Source: Galbitalea sp036271875 (lineage in GTDB: Bacteria; Actinomycetota; Actinomycetes; Actinomycetales; Microbacteriaceae). From it: DNA of 64,000 bases. Position numbers and translations under genes: made by a program. The notes under the pieces are model-generated. The model saw only the letters and a program-made list of their open reading frames with translations. It did not search any database and was not told the origin of the DNA. Of this stretch, positions 50,599 through 59,976 are shown piece after piece (positions within the stretch are counted from its first letter, which is position 1; the number at the start of each line of letters is the position of its first letter). The stretch lies in the NCBI GenBank assembly GCA_036271875.1, contig DATAZU010000017.1:1-64000 (forward strand). The letters are read 5' to 3'.

Positions 50599-52407
50599 AT
50601 GAAAGCGCTGTGGGCGCTCTTCCGCGACTTGCTGGGAGTGCTCCCGGCGACCGCGCGCCGCTACCTGATCACCTATTCGATCGTGCTCGGACTCCTGTCG
50701 ATCCTTGACGCCGCCGCGCTCGCGCTGCTCGCCATCACCATCGGCCCGATCGTGGACAACACGACCCTCACGCTTCCGATCATCGGGACGGTCAAGGGCC
50801 TTGGACTCATCGCCATGCTCGGCGTCGTCTGCGTTCTCGTCGTTGCCAAGAGCGTCATCGCGGTCTCAATGCTGTGGAGCGCCACGAGACGATTCGCGCG
50901 GTACGAACTCGAGCTCGGTGCACGGCTGTTCGACTCATACGTTGCGTCGCCGTGGGTCGAGCGCCTTAAGCGCAATTCTGCCGATCTCGTTCGGATGTCC
51001 GACACCAGCGTCGGGATCACGATCTCCAGCTTCCTGTTGCCCGCATCTACGCTCCTCGGCGAGGTGCTCAGCTTCGTCACCGTGATCGCCGTTCTTGCCA
51101 TCGCGCAGCCGGCCACGGCCATCATCACCCTCGTTTATCTCGGTCTCCTCGGGGCGGCGCTGTTCTTCTGGATCACCAGAAGATCACGCCAGGCCGGGCG
51201 GGTAAACCTGCGATACACGCTCAAGACGTCGCGCCTCATCACGGAAATGGTTGGAGCTCTCAAAGAGGTATCCCTGCGAAACAAGACCGGGGAGATCGCG
51301 GAGGTCGTGCGCTCCAATCGTGTGTTCTCGTCCCGTGCTCGCTCCAACATGCAATTCCTGAACCAGGTCCCGCGGTACGTTCTCGATGCCGGCATCATCG
51401 GCGGCTTCGTCCTCGTCGGCGTCGCGGGCTATCTGCTCGGCGGCATCAACCAGGCCCTGACCGCGGTGGCCCTGTTCGGACTGGCGGGATTCCGGATGGC
51501 CCCGTCCATCGTCCGATTCCAGGCGATTGTCTCGCTCGTCAGCTCGAGCCAGCCACACGTCCGCGCGGTGCTCGATGACATCCGGCGATCGGAGTCGAGC
51601 TCGGTGCACCTGCTGGCACGTCCGTCCAAAGACCTGGCGCCCAACCCGGACTCGCTCGATTTCTCGGACGTCACATTTCGCTACGCGCCCGACGCGCCCG
51701 CCGCTGTGAGCGAGGTCACGATCAACATTCCGTTCGGCTCGAGCGTCGCGTTCGTCGGTTCATCCGGAGCAGGCAAGTCCACCATGGTCGACCTGATCCT
51801 CGGACTCATTGATCCGTCCGGCGGCACGGTCTCGATTGACGGAACGTCCCTAACGGAAGTCACCTCGTCCTGGCGCTCGCGGGTCGCATACGTCCCGCAG
51901 GAGGTTGCACTCTTTGACGCCACGATCGCGCAGAACGTCGCCCTGAGCTGGTCAGGAGACATCGATAAAGATGAGGTGCGCTCCTCACTGGAAAAAGCGC
52001 AGCTCCTCGAGACAATCGAGTCTCGCCCGGATGGCATCGACGGCCATATCGGCGAAAGAGGCCTGGCCCTTTCCGGCGGCCAGCGGCAGCGACTCGGAAT
52101 CGCGAGGGCCCTGTACGCGAAGCCCCTCGTCCTGGTTATGGATGAGGCCACGAGCGCTCTTGATACCGCAACCGAGGCGGCGGTGTCCGGCGCAATCAGG
52201 AATCTTCGCGGTTCCATGACGATCATCACCGTCGCGCACCGACTCTCCACCATCCAGCACGCCGATCAGATTTTCTTCATGAGCGGTGGCAAGGTCAAGG
52301 CGCACGGCACGTTCGCACATCTCGTCGAGACTGTTCCGGAATTTGCCAATCAGGCTGCGCTGGCGGGGCTCGCCGAACTCACGGATCCGGGGAGCGCCAC
52401 CCTGTGA
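50599..52407 (+). CDS. ABC exporter, lipid-linked oligosaccharide type (first of two)
   Basis: The 602-residue half-transporter has six TM segments in residues 20-320 and an ATPase domain with Walker A GSSGAGKST (about 386-394), signature LSGGQRQRLG (about 490), Walker B LVLVMDEATS and the H-loop HRLS. The closest known functional class is MsbA/PglK, which flips lipid-linked glycans outward and energises their assembly. It overlaps the next glycosyltransferase gene by four bases (GTGA). A second homologue of the same length is encoded at 59973-61781. Confidence 0.88.
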   Translation: MKALWALFRDLLGVLPATARRYLITYSIVLGLLSILDAAALALLAITIGPIVDNTTLTLPIIGTVKGLGLIAMLGVVCVLVVAKSVIAVSMLWSATRRFARYELELGARLFDSYVASPWVERLKRNSADLVRMSDTSVGITISSFLLPASTLLGEVLSFVTVIAVLAIAQPATAIITLVYLGLLGAALFFWITRRSRQAGRVNLRYTLKTSRLITEMVGALKEVSLRNKTGEIAEVVRSNRVFSSRARSNMQFLNQVPRYVLDAGIIGGFVLVGVAGYLLGGINQALTAVALFGLAGFRMAPSIVRFQAIVSLVSSSQPHVRAVLDDIRRSESSSVHLLARPSKDLAPNPDSLDFSDVTFRYAPDAPAAVSEVTINIPFGSSVAFVGSSGAGKSTMVDLILGLIDPSGGTVSIDGTSLTEVTSSWRSRVAYVPQEVALFDATIAQNVALSWSGDIDKDEVRSSLEKAQLLETIESRPDGIDGHIGERGLALSGGQRQRLGIARALYAKPLVLVMDEATSALDTATEAAVSGAIRNLRGSMTIITVAHRLSTIQHADQIFFMSGGKVKAHGTFAHLVETVPEFANQAALAGLAELTDPGSATL

Positions 52408-53525
52408 GCGATCGGCCAAAGCTACTCATCGTTTCGATCTCGGACATCTCATCGGATCCACGCGTGCGTAAACAGGTGGAACTGTTCCGATCCGACTACG
52501 ACGTTTCGACGTGCAGCCTTGGTCCCAAAATGGACGGCGTCGATATCCACTACGAGATTCCGGGCGATGCGCGGGGCTGGGTCAGCGACAGGCAGGCTCT
52601 CATCACTCGCCGATACGAGCGCGCATACTGGGGCATCTCCGCCGTCGCGAGCGCCCGCGGGATGCTGCCCCGCAATTCGTTCGATGTCGTCATTGCGAAC
52701 GACCTCAACACGGTTCCGCTCGCCCTATCGTTGAACCCACGGCGAGGCGTCCACGCCGATCTCCACGAGTTCGCTCCCCGCGAGAAGGAGAGTGAGCGCA
52801 CGTGGCGGATGTTCGTCGCGCCGTACATGCGCTGGCTATGCCGTCGCTACCTTCCGCAGACGGCATCGGCGACCACGGTCAGCCAGGGCATCGCACGACA
52901 GTACGAGAAGGACTACGGCGTTCACTTCGAGGTCGTAACCAACGCTGCTCCGTATTCGCGGCGGACGCCGACCCCCGTTGCCAACCCCATCCGTCTCATC
53001 CACGCCGGAGCAGCCCAACGGTTCAGACGCCTGGAGCTGTGCATCGACGCTATGCGCGATGTTGACGGCGCGACGCTTGACCTGATGCTCATGCCGAACG
53101 AGCCGGCCTACCTGGCCGAACTTCGACAGCGCGCCGCCGATATACCGTCGGTGCAATTTCGCGCTCCCGTTCCCTACGCGAGCCTGGTTGAAACGATGGC
53201 CGAGTACGACGCCTCGCTCGTTGTGTTCCCGCCATCGACCTTCAACCTGGCCAACACGCTGCCCAACAAATTCTTCGAGTCTGTGCAGGCACGCCTCGCC
53301 CTGGTCATTGGGCCAACGCCGGAGATGGTGACGATTCTCGATGAATACGGGCTTGGCCTGGTCACCGAGGACTTCGGGGTCGGGTCGCTCCATCAAGCTC
53401 TGGCCCGGCTGGATCGGGGTGCGGTCGAACGGTGGAAGCGGGCGAGCGACGCCGCGGCACTTCCGTTGTCATCTGAACGGCAGGTCGAGGGCTGGAAAAC
53501 CGCCATCGCCCGCTTGGTTGCGTGA
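52404..53525 (+). CDS. Glycosyltransferase, GT-B fold
   Basis: The 373-residue protein begins LLIVSISDISSDPRVRKQVELF, a typical N-terminal GT4-like pattern, contains ANDLNTVPLAL and HADLHEFAPREKE (acceptor-domain features), and ends with a donor domain FPPSTFNLANTLPNKFFESVQARLALVIG. GTG start overlaps the ABC transporter stop by four bases, so the two are coupled; the sugar it adds probably belongs to the glycan that this exporter flips. Specificity is unknown. It converges with the GT2 gene at 53553. Confidence 0.83.
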   Translation: MSDRPKLLIVSISDISSDPRVRKQVELFRSDYDVSTCSLGPKMDGVDIHYEIPGDARGWVSDRQALITRRYERAYWGISAVASARGMLPRNSFDVVIANDLNTVPLALSLNPRRGVHADLHEFAPREKESERTWRMFVAPYMRWLCRRYLPQTASATTVSQGIARQYEKDYGVHFEVVTNAAPYSRRTPTPVANPIRLIHAGAAQRFRRLELCIDAMRDVDGATLDLMLMPNEPAYLAELRQRAADIPSVQFRAPVPYASLVETMAEYDASLVVFPPSTFNLANTLPNKFFESVQARLALVIGPTPEMVTILDEYGLGLVTEDFGVGSLHQALARLDRGAVERWKRASDAAALPLSSERQVEGWKTAIARLVA

Positions 53526-53552
53526 GGTGGCTCCGGCAGGGGCGAGAACGGT

Positions 53553-54638
53553 TCAGAGCAGAAACGAAGCGACCATGAATCGCAGCGGTCCATCCACGGC
53601 AAGGATCCCGCGAATATCCCGCGTGAGCAGGGTGGAGGGTCGCCCAAATCGTCGGCGAGCCTGCGCAAGCGCGGCAATCGCCTGACTAGCCGTCACCCGC
53701 GCAGAGATCGCATCCATCAACCGCCGGTCCGCGAGAGACAGCGCGCGTTCAAACCCCGGAGCGACCGCGAAGAAGCGCACGACCAGGTCGGACAGCACCG
53801 CCCGATCGTCCTCCGTCCACGAGCTCCTTTCGCTGCGCACCGCTGCGGCAGAAAACACGTGCACCCGTACCAGTTTGGTGACGACCGAGCGACGCGACCG
53901 GAGAGTGAGTCCGGTGAACCATGGGTCGCCGATGAGCTCGATAACTGCCTGAAGCTCCTGCTCCGCCGGTCTCGGTACGGTCGTCACGCGGGTCGCCGCG
54001 TCGGCGCCGACGACATAGTGCGGCGATCTTCTGCCGTATGCGATCTCCTCGCCGGAAAACCAGAGCTTCAAACCAAACAGCTGGTCGGAGCCGCTACGCA
54101 GCCGCGACGGCATCGTCAATCCGAGACGACCGATCGCCTCGCGTTTGATGAGTCCGAGCGGGGCAGTGCGGTAGACGAGTCGATCCCGAACGGGACGGAG
54201 TCGCCGCGAGCGCCACGGCCTGGTCGGCGGCGTCGCCACCTTGATACCCGAGGCATGAACTTCCGGCGGGATAAGCGCGGTGACCCGGAAACGTCGCGCC
54301 AGAGCGAGCCAGGCGCCCATCGCCCCGGGTTCGACGGTGTCATCGGAGCCCATGATCGACACATACTCCGCCGTGGCGTTGGCGATACCGAACATGAACG
54401 GACCGGCGGGACTCGGCTCGCCGTCCTTCAACTCAAGAAACCGGATGACGCGGCCGGTTTCGGGACTCAGAGTTCGAGCAATGTCATCGCGCTCGAGGTT
54501 GTGGCACACCACGGTGATACGAAGTTCATCCGGTACCGAAAGCCCTGATGCGAGCAACGAATCAATCGCTCGCTGGAGGGGACGCCCCGGGTCGTGAATA
54601 GGGATGACAACGTCGACTACCGGGACTCTGTCACTCAC
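53553..54638 (-). CDS. Glycosyltransferase family 2
   Basis: The 361-residue protein starts with a GT2 domain: VPVVDVVIPIHDPGRPLQRAI and the DxD-like GSDDTVEPGAMGAWLA (about residues 95-112). The C-terminal 150 residues are helical and rich in Arg, without membrane helices. GTG at 54638 has GAGGAG just upstream and follows the previous gene by nine bases, so the two glycosyltransferase genes form an operon. Confidence 0.82.
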   Translation of the reverse strand: MSDRVPVVDVVIPIHDPGRPLQRAIDSLLASGLSVPDELRITVVCHNLERDDIARTLSPETGRVIRFLELKDGEPSPAGPFMFGIANATAEYVSIMGSDDTVEPGAMGAWLALARRFRVTALIPPEVHASGIKVATPPTRPWRSRRLRPVRDRLVYRTAPLGLIKREAIGRLGLTMPSRLRSGSDQLFGLKLWFSGEEIAYGRRSPHYVVGADAATRVTTVPRPAEQELQAVIELIGDPWFTGLTLRSRRSVVTKLVRVHVFSAAAVRSERSSWTEDDRAVLSDLVVRFFAVAPGFERALSLADRRLMDAISARVTASQAIAALAQARRRFGRPSTLLTRDIRGILAVDGPLRFMVASFLL

Positions 54639-54647
54639 TCCTCGATG

Positions 54648-55850
54648 TTACCGGGCTACCGACCGGTGATCACCTGCTCCGAGAAAGGGCCGCAGCAGTT
54701 CAGCCGAGCGCCGACCGGAGTGTACTTCCGCGACGAATTCAACCCCGCGCGCAGCGACCTCGCGATAGTGTTCCCGGTCGGCGAGGATGCCCATGATGAC
54801 GTCGGCGAGGTTCTCCGCGCGCGACTCGATGACGGGCAACTCGAGACCCGTGGTCGAGAGCACGTGATCGCGCGAGTGCGTGCTGACGTGCGCGACCACC
54901 ACTCGACCGGCAGCCATTGCTTCGCAGGCCGCGACCCCGTAGTCCCCAAGGCGGAACTGATCCAGCACGATGTCGGCATCCCGATACACGTTCCCCATTT
55001 CGCTGAACGGCACACCCTCGACCCTGCGGTAGCTGACGATTCCTTCATACTCGAGCCGACGAAGGATCGGATCGATCAGGTCAGAACCCTTCATGGCCCC
55101 ACGGCTCGGCGCGTGAGCGACCACGGGGATCGTTCGCTCGAGTGGCAGCGTGTCGGACTTCCAGGCCGGCGGATCAACGACCACCGGCAGCCAGGTCGCG
55201 GCAGGCACATCGATCAACAGATCGGGGGTCGAAACGAAGACCGGAAGCTCTAGACGGTCGAGTAAAACCCGGTTTCGTCGAGCATCCCGCTCGAGCTTCG
55301 CAGTGGTGGAAAGGATCGACCCGTGAAATGGCGAATCCGGATTCTCGGCGGCGTGCCTGCTCGGAAGTCGGATATCACTGCCGTGACAGAGCATGGCGAC
55401 GGCGATGCCCGCGCGCTCGAGCCGTTCGACCTGGGAGCGAGCCGACCTATCGAGGATGGCACCGAATGGCTGCCGCTCGGCTTCGACAATGACGTGCGTG
55501 AACCCCTCGCTGACCGCCCGGTACTGCGCGCGCTGCCACCGGCGCGACGCCGCGTAAACCCCCAGGGGAACCGGGTTGTCGACGGGAAACGAAAAATCCT
55601 TCGCCGTTCGATAGGCCATCGTGACCGCACCGACGCCGGACAGGTACCGCACGGCGGCCTTCGCCCACGCCGTTGCCTGGCCCGCCCAGTTGACCGGACC
55701 GATGTAGAGACGGACAGGCTCGCTCGGCGCAATCGGGGGCCCGGGAATGTCCGCGGTAGTGAAGCGCAGGGAACCGGGGAGCAGCCGGCCCACGAGCGAC
55801 TCTGGCACAAGGCGAAGGATCCCACCCGCGATCCACATCAGCGCCACCAT
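54648..55850 (-). CDS. Glycosyltransferase, GT-B fold
   Basis: The 400-residue protein has a hydrophobic N-terminal segment (about residues 5-25) that may tether it to the membrane, and a C-terminal donor domain with DADIVLDQFRLGDYGVAACEAMAAGRVVVAHVS, the GT4-type EAMA motif. HGSDIRLPSRHA resembles the CGSDIR segment in the glycosyltransferase at 38243. GGGAGGA lies upstream of the ATG. It heads a two-gene unit with the GT2 gene. Confidence 0.8.
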   Translation of the reverse strand: MVALMWIAGGILRLVPESLVGRLLPGSLRFTTADIPGPPIAPSEPVRLYIGPVNWAGQATAWAKAAVRYLSGVGAVTMAYRTAKDFSFPVDNPVPLGVYAASRRWQRAQYRAVSEGFTHVIVEAERQPFGAILDRSARSQVERLERAGIAVAMLCHGSDIRLPSRHAAENPDSPFHGSILSTTAKLERDARRNRVLLDRLELPVFVSTPDLLIDVPAATWLPVVVDPPAWKSDTLPLERTIPVVAHAPSRGAMKGSDLIDPILRRLEYEGIVSYRRVEGVPFSEMGNVYRDADIVLDQFRLGDYGVAACEAMAAGRVVVAHVSTHSRDHVLSTTGLELPVIESRAENLADVIMGILADREHYREVAARGVEFVAEVHSGRRSAELLRPFLGAGDHRSVAR

Positions 55851-55953
55851 CCTGAGTAGTCCTCCCGGTCATGCGCGCCGGTCTCGTTGGCGGCTGCTGC
55901 AGTCAAGCTTAGGGATCGGCTCATCACGCGACGTTCGGGTGCGGGTCGGCTGG

Positions 55954-55959
55954 TAGCGT
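55954..55959 (+). promoter_or_regulatory. -10 element (TAGCGT) of a probable leaderless promoter
   Basis: TAGCGT ends six bases before the GTG at 55966. Confidence 0.5.
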
Positions 55960-55965
55960 GATCGC

Positions 55966-57102
55966 GTGACTGCGCCAGATCCGAGCCCGCAGCGCACGGT
56001 GCGGCTGGATTCGCTTACCGGCCTGAGGTGGTGGGCGGCGTTTGGAGTCTTCGCCTTTCACATGAGGAATTTCGCGCCAATAAGAATTGACCCCGTCCTC
56101 GAATTCGGCAACGACGGCGTCATGTTCTTTTTTGTGCTCTCGGGCTTTGTGCTGACGTGGTCGGCAAGACCCGGGGTAAGCGCGGTGACCTTCTGGCTCA
56201 GGCGATTCGCGCGAATCTATCCATCTCACTTTGTTGCCCTTCTGGTTGCGATCCCGGTGTTCTACAGCTTCAGTCCTGACCCGAGCGAGCCATGGGTGAA
56301 ACCATTCAACCTCGGCATTCTGGCCCTCTCGGTCGTACTCGTGCAGGGTTGGTCGAATGTTCCGGCGATCCTCTTCTCCGGCAATCCCGCGGCCTGGACG
56401 CTCACCTGCGAGGCGTTCTTCTACGCGGTGCATCCGTTCATCAATCGATTCCTGCGGACGATAGCCCTCCGCGGAACTTTTCTCGTCGCGCTTGCCATCG
56501 TCGCGCTCGGGTTTGCCTATCAGGCTGCCGTGATCGCCTGGCCGACTTCGTTTGTCGATGCGCCACTGCCCATCACCCGGCTCGATGAATTCGCCCTCGG
56601 GATGTGCGCCGCGCACGCGATGAGAATGGGATGGCGGCCGCGACTGCCTCCGTTCGTCGCCTACCTGGCTGGCGCCGGCTTCGTGCTCTGGCTCTACTTG
56701 TCGCCGAGGCACTTCCCCGGCGGCATCGTCGGATCGATCATTCGCAACAGTGCCGAGGAGTGGCTCGTGCTCCTGTGCAGCCTGCTCATCGTTACCGTCG
56801 CAGCTCGTGACCTGCGCGGCGGTCGCTCACTGTTGCGCTGGAAGCCGCTAGTGCTGCTCGGCGACTGGTCGTATGCCTTCTACCTACTGCACGCGACCAT
56901 CATCTACGCCGCCATCGAGACGATTGGCGTGCGGCCTGGGTCGTGGTTCAACCTGGCATGGTACGCGGCCATGCTCGTCGTCGCGATCGGCTGTGCGGCG
57001 GCGCTGCACTACGTCGTTGAGCGGCCATTCGAACGCCGGATCCGCGCCTGGTGGGACCGCCGTCTCCTGCGACGCGTTGAGGCCACGCGCGACGCCACCT
57101 AG
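55966..57102 (+). CDS. Membrane acyltransferase-3 family protein
   Basis: The 378-residue protein has about ten TM helices and the acyltransferase-3 features: RLDSLTGLRWWAAFGVFAFHMRNF (acyl-transfer His region), GNDGVMFFFVLSGFVLTWS, FARIYPSHFVALL and WTLTCEAFFYAVHPF. Unlike the protein at 40482-42524 it has no SGNH domain. It likely decorates a surface glycan with acetyl or succinyl groups. GTG at 55966 is supported by TAGCGT. It diverges from the glycosyltransferase at 55850. Confidence 0.87.
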   Translation: MTAPDPSPQRTVRLDSLTGLRWWAAFGVFAFHMRNFAPIRIDPVLEFGNDGVMFFFVLSGFVLTWSARPGVSAVTFWLRRFARIYPSHFVALLVAIPVFYSFSPDPSEPWVKPFNLGILALSVVLVQGWSNVPAILFSGNPAAWTLTCEAFFYAVHPFINRFLRTIALRGTFLVALAIVALGFAYQAAVIAWPTSFVDAPLPITRLDEFALGMCAAHAMRMGWRPRLPPFVAYLAGAGFVLWLYLSPRHFPGGIVGSIIRNSAEEWLVLLCSLLIVTVAARDLRGGRSLLRWKPLVLLGDWSYAFYLLHATIIYAAIETIGVRPGSWFNLAWYAAMLVVAIGCAAALHYVVERPFERRIRAWWDRRLLRRVEATRDAT

Positions 57103-57119
57103 GTTTTCGAGCATCACCC

Positions 57120-57125
57120 TAGAAT
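57120..57125 (+). promoter_or_regulatory. -10-like element (TAGAAT) before the UDP-sugar dehydrogenase gene
   Basis: TAGAAT lies eight bases before a GTG at 57134 and 53 bases before the TTG at 57179. Either a leaderless start at the GTG or a short leader to the TTG would fit. Confidence 0.35.
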
Positions 57126-57178
57126 TGAGGCTTGTGCGTGTTGCCTACACGCTGGCACACATCGAAGGACCTCCCACG

Positions 57179-58480
57179 TTGAAAATCGCCGTCATCGCGC
57201 TCGGAAAAATCGGTCTTCCGCTCGCCGTCCAGTTCGCCGACAAGGGCCATCAGGTCGTCGGGGTCGACATCAACCCACAGACGGTCGACCTCGTCAACGC
57301 GGGCAAGGAGCCGTTCCCGGGCGAAGCGCACCTGGCAGAGAAGCTCGCGGAGCTTGTCCCTGCCGGAAGACTGCGGGCGACCACGGACTACGCCGAAGCT
57401 GTGCCGGGGGCTGACGCCGTCGTGCTCGTCGTTCCGCTGTTCGTCGATGCCGAGGCGCGCCCGGATTTCGGCTGGATGGACGTCGCGACCAGGTCGCTCG
57501 GTGAACACCTCACCAAGGGCACGCTCGTCCTGTACGAGACCACCCTCCCGGTTGGGACCACTCGAACCCGCTGGAAGCCGCTGCTCGAGCAGACCTCTGG
57601 TCTCACCGAGGGTGTCGACTTCCACCTGGTGTTCTCGCCCGAGCGAGTCCTGACCGGTCGCGTTTTCGCGGACCTCCGCAAGTACCCGAAGCTCGTCGGC
57701 GGGCTGTCCGAGGCTGGCGCGGAGAAGGCGGTCGCCTTCTATAACGCGGTTCTCGATTTCGATGAGCGACCCGACCTGGCGCGTCCCAACGGCGTGTGGG
57801 ATCTCGGGTCCGCCGAGGCGTCTGAGCTGGCAAAGCTCGCGGAGACGACCTACCGCGACGTTAACATCGGGCTCGCCAACCAATTTGCGCGCTACGCCGG
57901 ATCGAACGGTATCGACGTCTACCAGGTTATCGAGGCATCCAACTCCCAGCCATACAGCCACATTCACCAGCCCGGCATCGCCGTCGGTGGCCACTGCATC
58001 CCGGTTTATCCCCGGCTCTATCTCTGGAACGACCCCGAGGCGACGATCGTTCGTGCGGCACGCGCAGCGAACGCCGGAATGCCGGACTACACGGTCGGCC
58101 TGCTCGAGGGCGCATACGGCGATCTGACGGGCGCGAGAGTGGCCGTGCTCGGCGCTGCGTATCGGGGCGGCGTCAAGGAAACAGCGTTCTCCGGGGTGTT
58201 CGCCACGGTGGATGCTCTGAAGGAGCGCGGGGCGCTTGTCAGCGTCCACGATCCGCTCTACGAGGACGGCGAGCTTGAGTCGCTCGGCTTCACGCCGCAC
58301 CACCTCGGTGGCGAGGTGGATGCCGTCGTCGTCCAGGCGGATCACGCCGAGTACCGCGAGTTGACGCCGGAGGAGTTTCCCGGCATCCGTGCGTTCATCG
58401 ACGGGCGCAGGGTATCCAGTGCGGATGCCTGGCCCGGTGTGACCTACAGGGTGATCGGCAAAGCGGTGGCGTCGGCCTGA
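57179..58480 (+). CDS. Nucleotide-sugar 6-dehydrogenase (WbpA/WecC-like)
   Basis: The 433-residue NAD enzyme oxidises C6 of a UDP-N-acetyl-hexosamine to a uronic acid. It shows KIAVIALGKIGLPLAVQFA (Rossmann loop), ETTLPVGTT, FSPERVLTGR and the catalytic Cys273 in VGGHCIPVYP. WbpA acts on UDP-GlcNAc and WecC on UDP-ManNAc; sequence alone does not decide. TTG at 57179 fits family N-termini and has GAAGGA nine bases upstream; an in-frame GTG at 57134 is the alternative and adds 15 residues. Its last 37 bases overlap the 3' end of the DUF2142 gene on the other strand. Confidence 0.88.
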   Translation: MKIAVIALGKIGLPLAVQFADKGHQVVGVDINPQTVDLVNAGKEPFPGEAHLAEKLAELVPAGRLRATTDYAEAVPGADAVVLVVPLFVDAEARPDFGWMDVATRSLGEHLTKGTLVLYETTLPVGTTRTRWKPLLEQTSGLTEGVDFHLVFSPERVLTGRVFADLRKYPKLVGGLSEAGAEKAVAFYNAVLDFDERPDLARPNGVWDLGSAEASELAKLAETTYRDVNIGLANQFARYAGSNGIDVYQVIEASNSQPYSHIHQPGIAVGGHCIPVYPRLYLWNDPEATIVRAARAANAGMPDYTVGLLEGAYGDLTGARVAVLGAAYRGGVKETAFSGVFATVDALKERGALVSVHDPLYEDGELESLGFTPHHLGGEVDAVVVQADHAEYRELTPEEFPGIRAFIDGRRVSSADAWPGVTYRVIGKAVASA

Positions 58481-59976
58481 GCGGCGAGCCGCTGGGATCT
58501 CAGGAGCTCGCGAGCAAGCACGACGAGCGTTGCCGCGAACGCGAGCGAACCAAGAATCCACACCACGTTGGGCGAAAACGGGAATGACCCCCACCACCAC
58601 CTGTCCCCGGTGTCGAGATTCAGTCCCAGGTCACCGTTGCCGGTGACGAACCGGCGGATGACCAGTTCGAGGGCAATCAGGTTTACCACCGAAAGCACGA
58701 CGACGACGAGCACGATCTGGCCGCGGCCGAACACGTATTGCCTGCCTCGACTGGCGACTAGCAGCATGCCACCGGCAAGCACGACGAGCGGCAGGAGGTA
58801 GCGCGGCTGCACGGCGTTTCCCACCGTGTCTCCACCCTGAACGAGAACGTAGACGGGAAGCAACCAGAGCACGAGTGCGATCAGGGCCAGCACGACCGCC
58901 TTGCGCCATCCCAGTTGACGGAATCCTACGAAGCCGATGGCCACGAAGACGGCGAGGGCCCCCAGCGACACAACGGCCGGCATCGGCGTATCGAGCCAGC
59001 CGAGCGGCCAGCTACCGAAGACCCCCGCCCATAGCGATGGCGCATTCAACAGGTCGTACGCGAAGAGTCCAAATCCGTGCAGGGTCTGCTCTGCGCCTCC
59101 CGTGCCGCCAACGGTCGGAGGACCGCTGCTTCCGCCGAAGCCGTTCTCACCGCTCGCCGTCTGGCGCGAGATCAGGAAGAACACGGCAGAGACGATGACC
59201 ATCGCGATGGGAAGCAGGGCCTCAAGCCAGAACCGTCTGGTCCAGGCGATTTTGAGGATACCGACAGCGCCGATCGCCACAACGGAGTACGCGGCGGCGT
59301 CTCCTCGAGAGCCGGCAGCCATCACCACCGACAGGGCGAACAACGCGCCCAATGCGATCTTCCGTCGGCCGGCCGATTCGAAATAGCCGAGCAATGCGAT
59401 CCACGCAGAACCGATGCCGATCACGGCCCACGAGCTCGGGTTGTTGGACGCCAGCAGGAAGATCCCGAGCGGCACGGTCGTGATCATCCACATCAGAACG
59501 AGCGTCTGTCGCCGAGCCGCCGGAAGCAGGACGAACAGCGCGGTCGTGAGAGCGACAAACAGCAGCGCCGTGACGATTCGCATGAGCACGACCGACACCA
59601 GGATGTTGGGGCCGGCGAACAGGTTCATGACGGCGTAGAACACCGGCGGGTACTGGTTGTCGGTGTTCACCCGGGTGGTCGTCACCGTGGGCTTCGGGCT
59701 GAAGGTGAACTCCTTGAGCTGACAGCCCGCACTCTTGTCGGCGTCGTAGGCGTAACAGGGCGCCTCGTGGACTGCCGCGGGCACGATGCGGGAATTCTCG
59801 GTTGGTCCCGGCTGGCACAGGTCGGTTCTTGCGCCGTTCGCGCACCAAATACTCGCGAGTTGGAAGTCATCATCGGGCGCCGATCCCATGGGCGACGCAA
59901 AGACCCACGCGAGCAGCGCGATCATCACGAGCGCCGGGGCGAGATAGATCAGCCTGAACCGGGAGCGCATCCTCAC
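58444..59976 (-). CDS. DUF2142-type multi-pass membrane protein
   Basis: The 510-residue protein has about 12 TM segments. The conserved extracytoplasmic stretch after TM1 (SPMGSAPDDDFQLASIWC with DDD, then NTDNQYPPVFYAVMN) matches DUF2142 proteins, thought to be membrane glycosyltransferases of the GT-C kind, where acidic pairs form the active site. GTG at 59976 overlaps the ABC transporter stop by four bases; an ATG two codons on is an alternative. It is thus co-translated with the exporter. Confidence 0.8.
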   Translation of the reverse strand: MRMRSRFRLIYLAPALVMIALLAWVFASPMGSAPDDDFQLASIWCANGARTDLCQPGPTENSRIVPAAVHEAPCYAYDADKSAGCQLKEFTFSPKPTVTTTRVNTDNQYPPVFYAVMNLFAGPNILVSVVLMRIVTALLFVALTTALFVLLPAARRQTLVLMWMITTVPLGIFLLASNNPSSWAVIGIGSAWIALLGYFESAGRRKIALGALFALSVVMAAGSRGDAAAYSVVAIGAVGILKIAWTRRFWLEALLPIAMVIVSAVFFLISRQTASGENGFGGSSGPPTVGGTGGAEQTLHGFGLFAYDLLNAPSLWAGVFGSWPLGWLDTPMPAVVSLGALAVFVAIGFVGFRQLGWRKAVVLALIALVLWLLPVYVLVQGGDTVGNAVQPRYLLPLVVLAGGMLLVASRGRQYVFGRGQIVLVVVVLSVVNLIALELVIRRFVTGNGDLGLNLDTGDRWWWGSFPFSPNVVWILGSLAFAATLVVLARELLRSQRLAAQADATALPITL

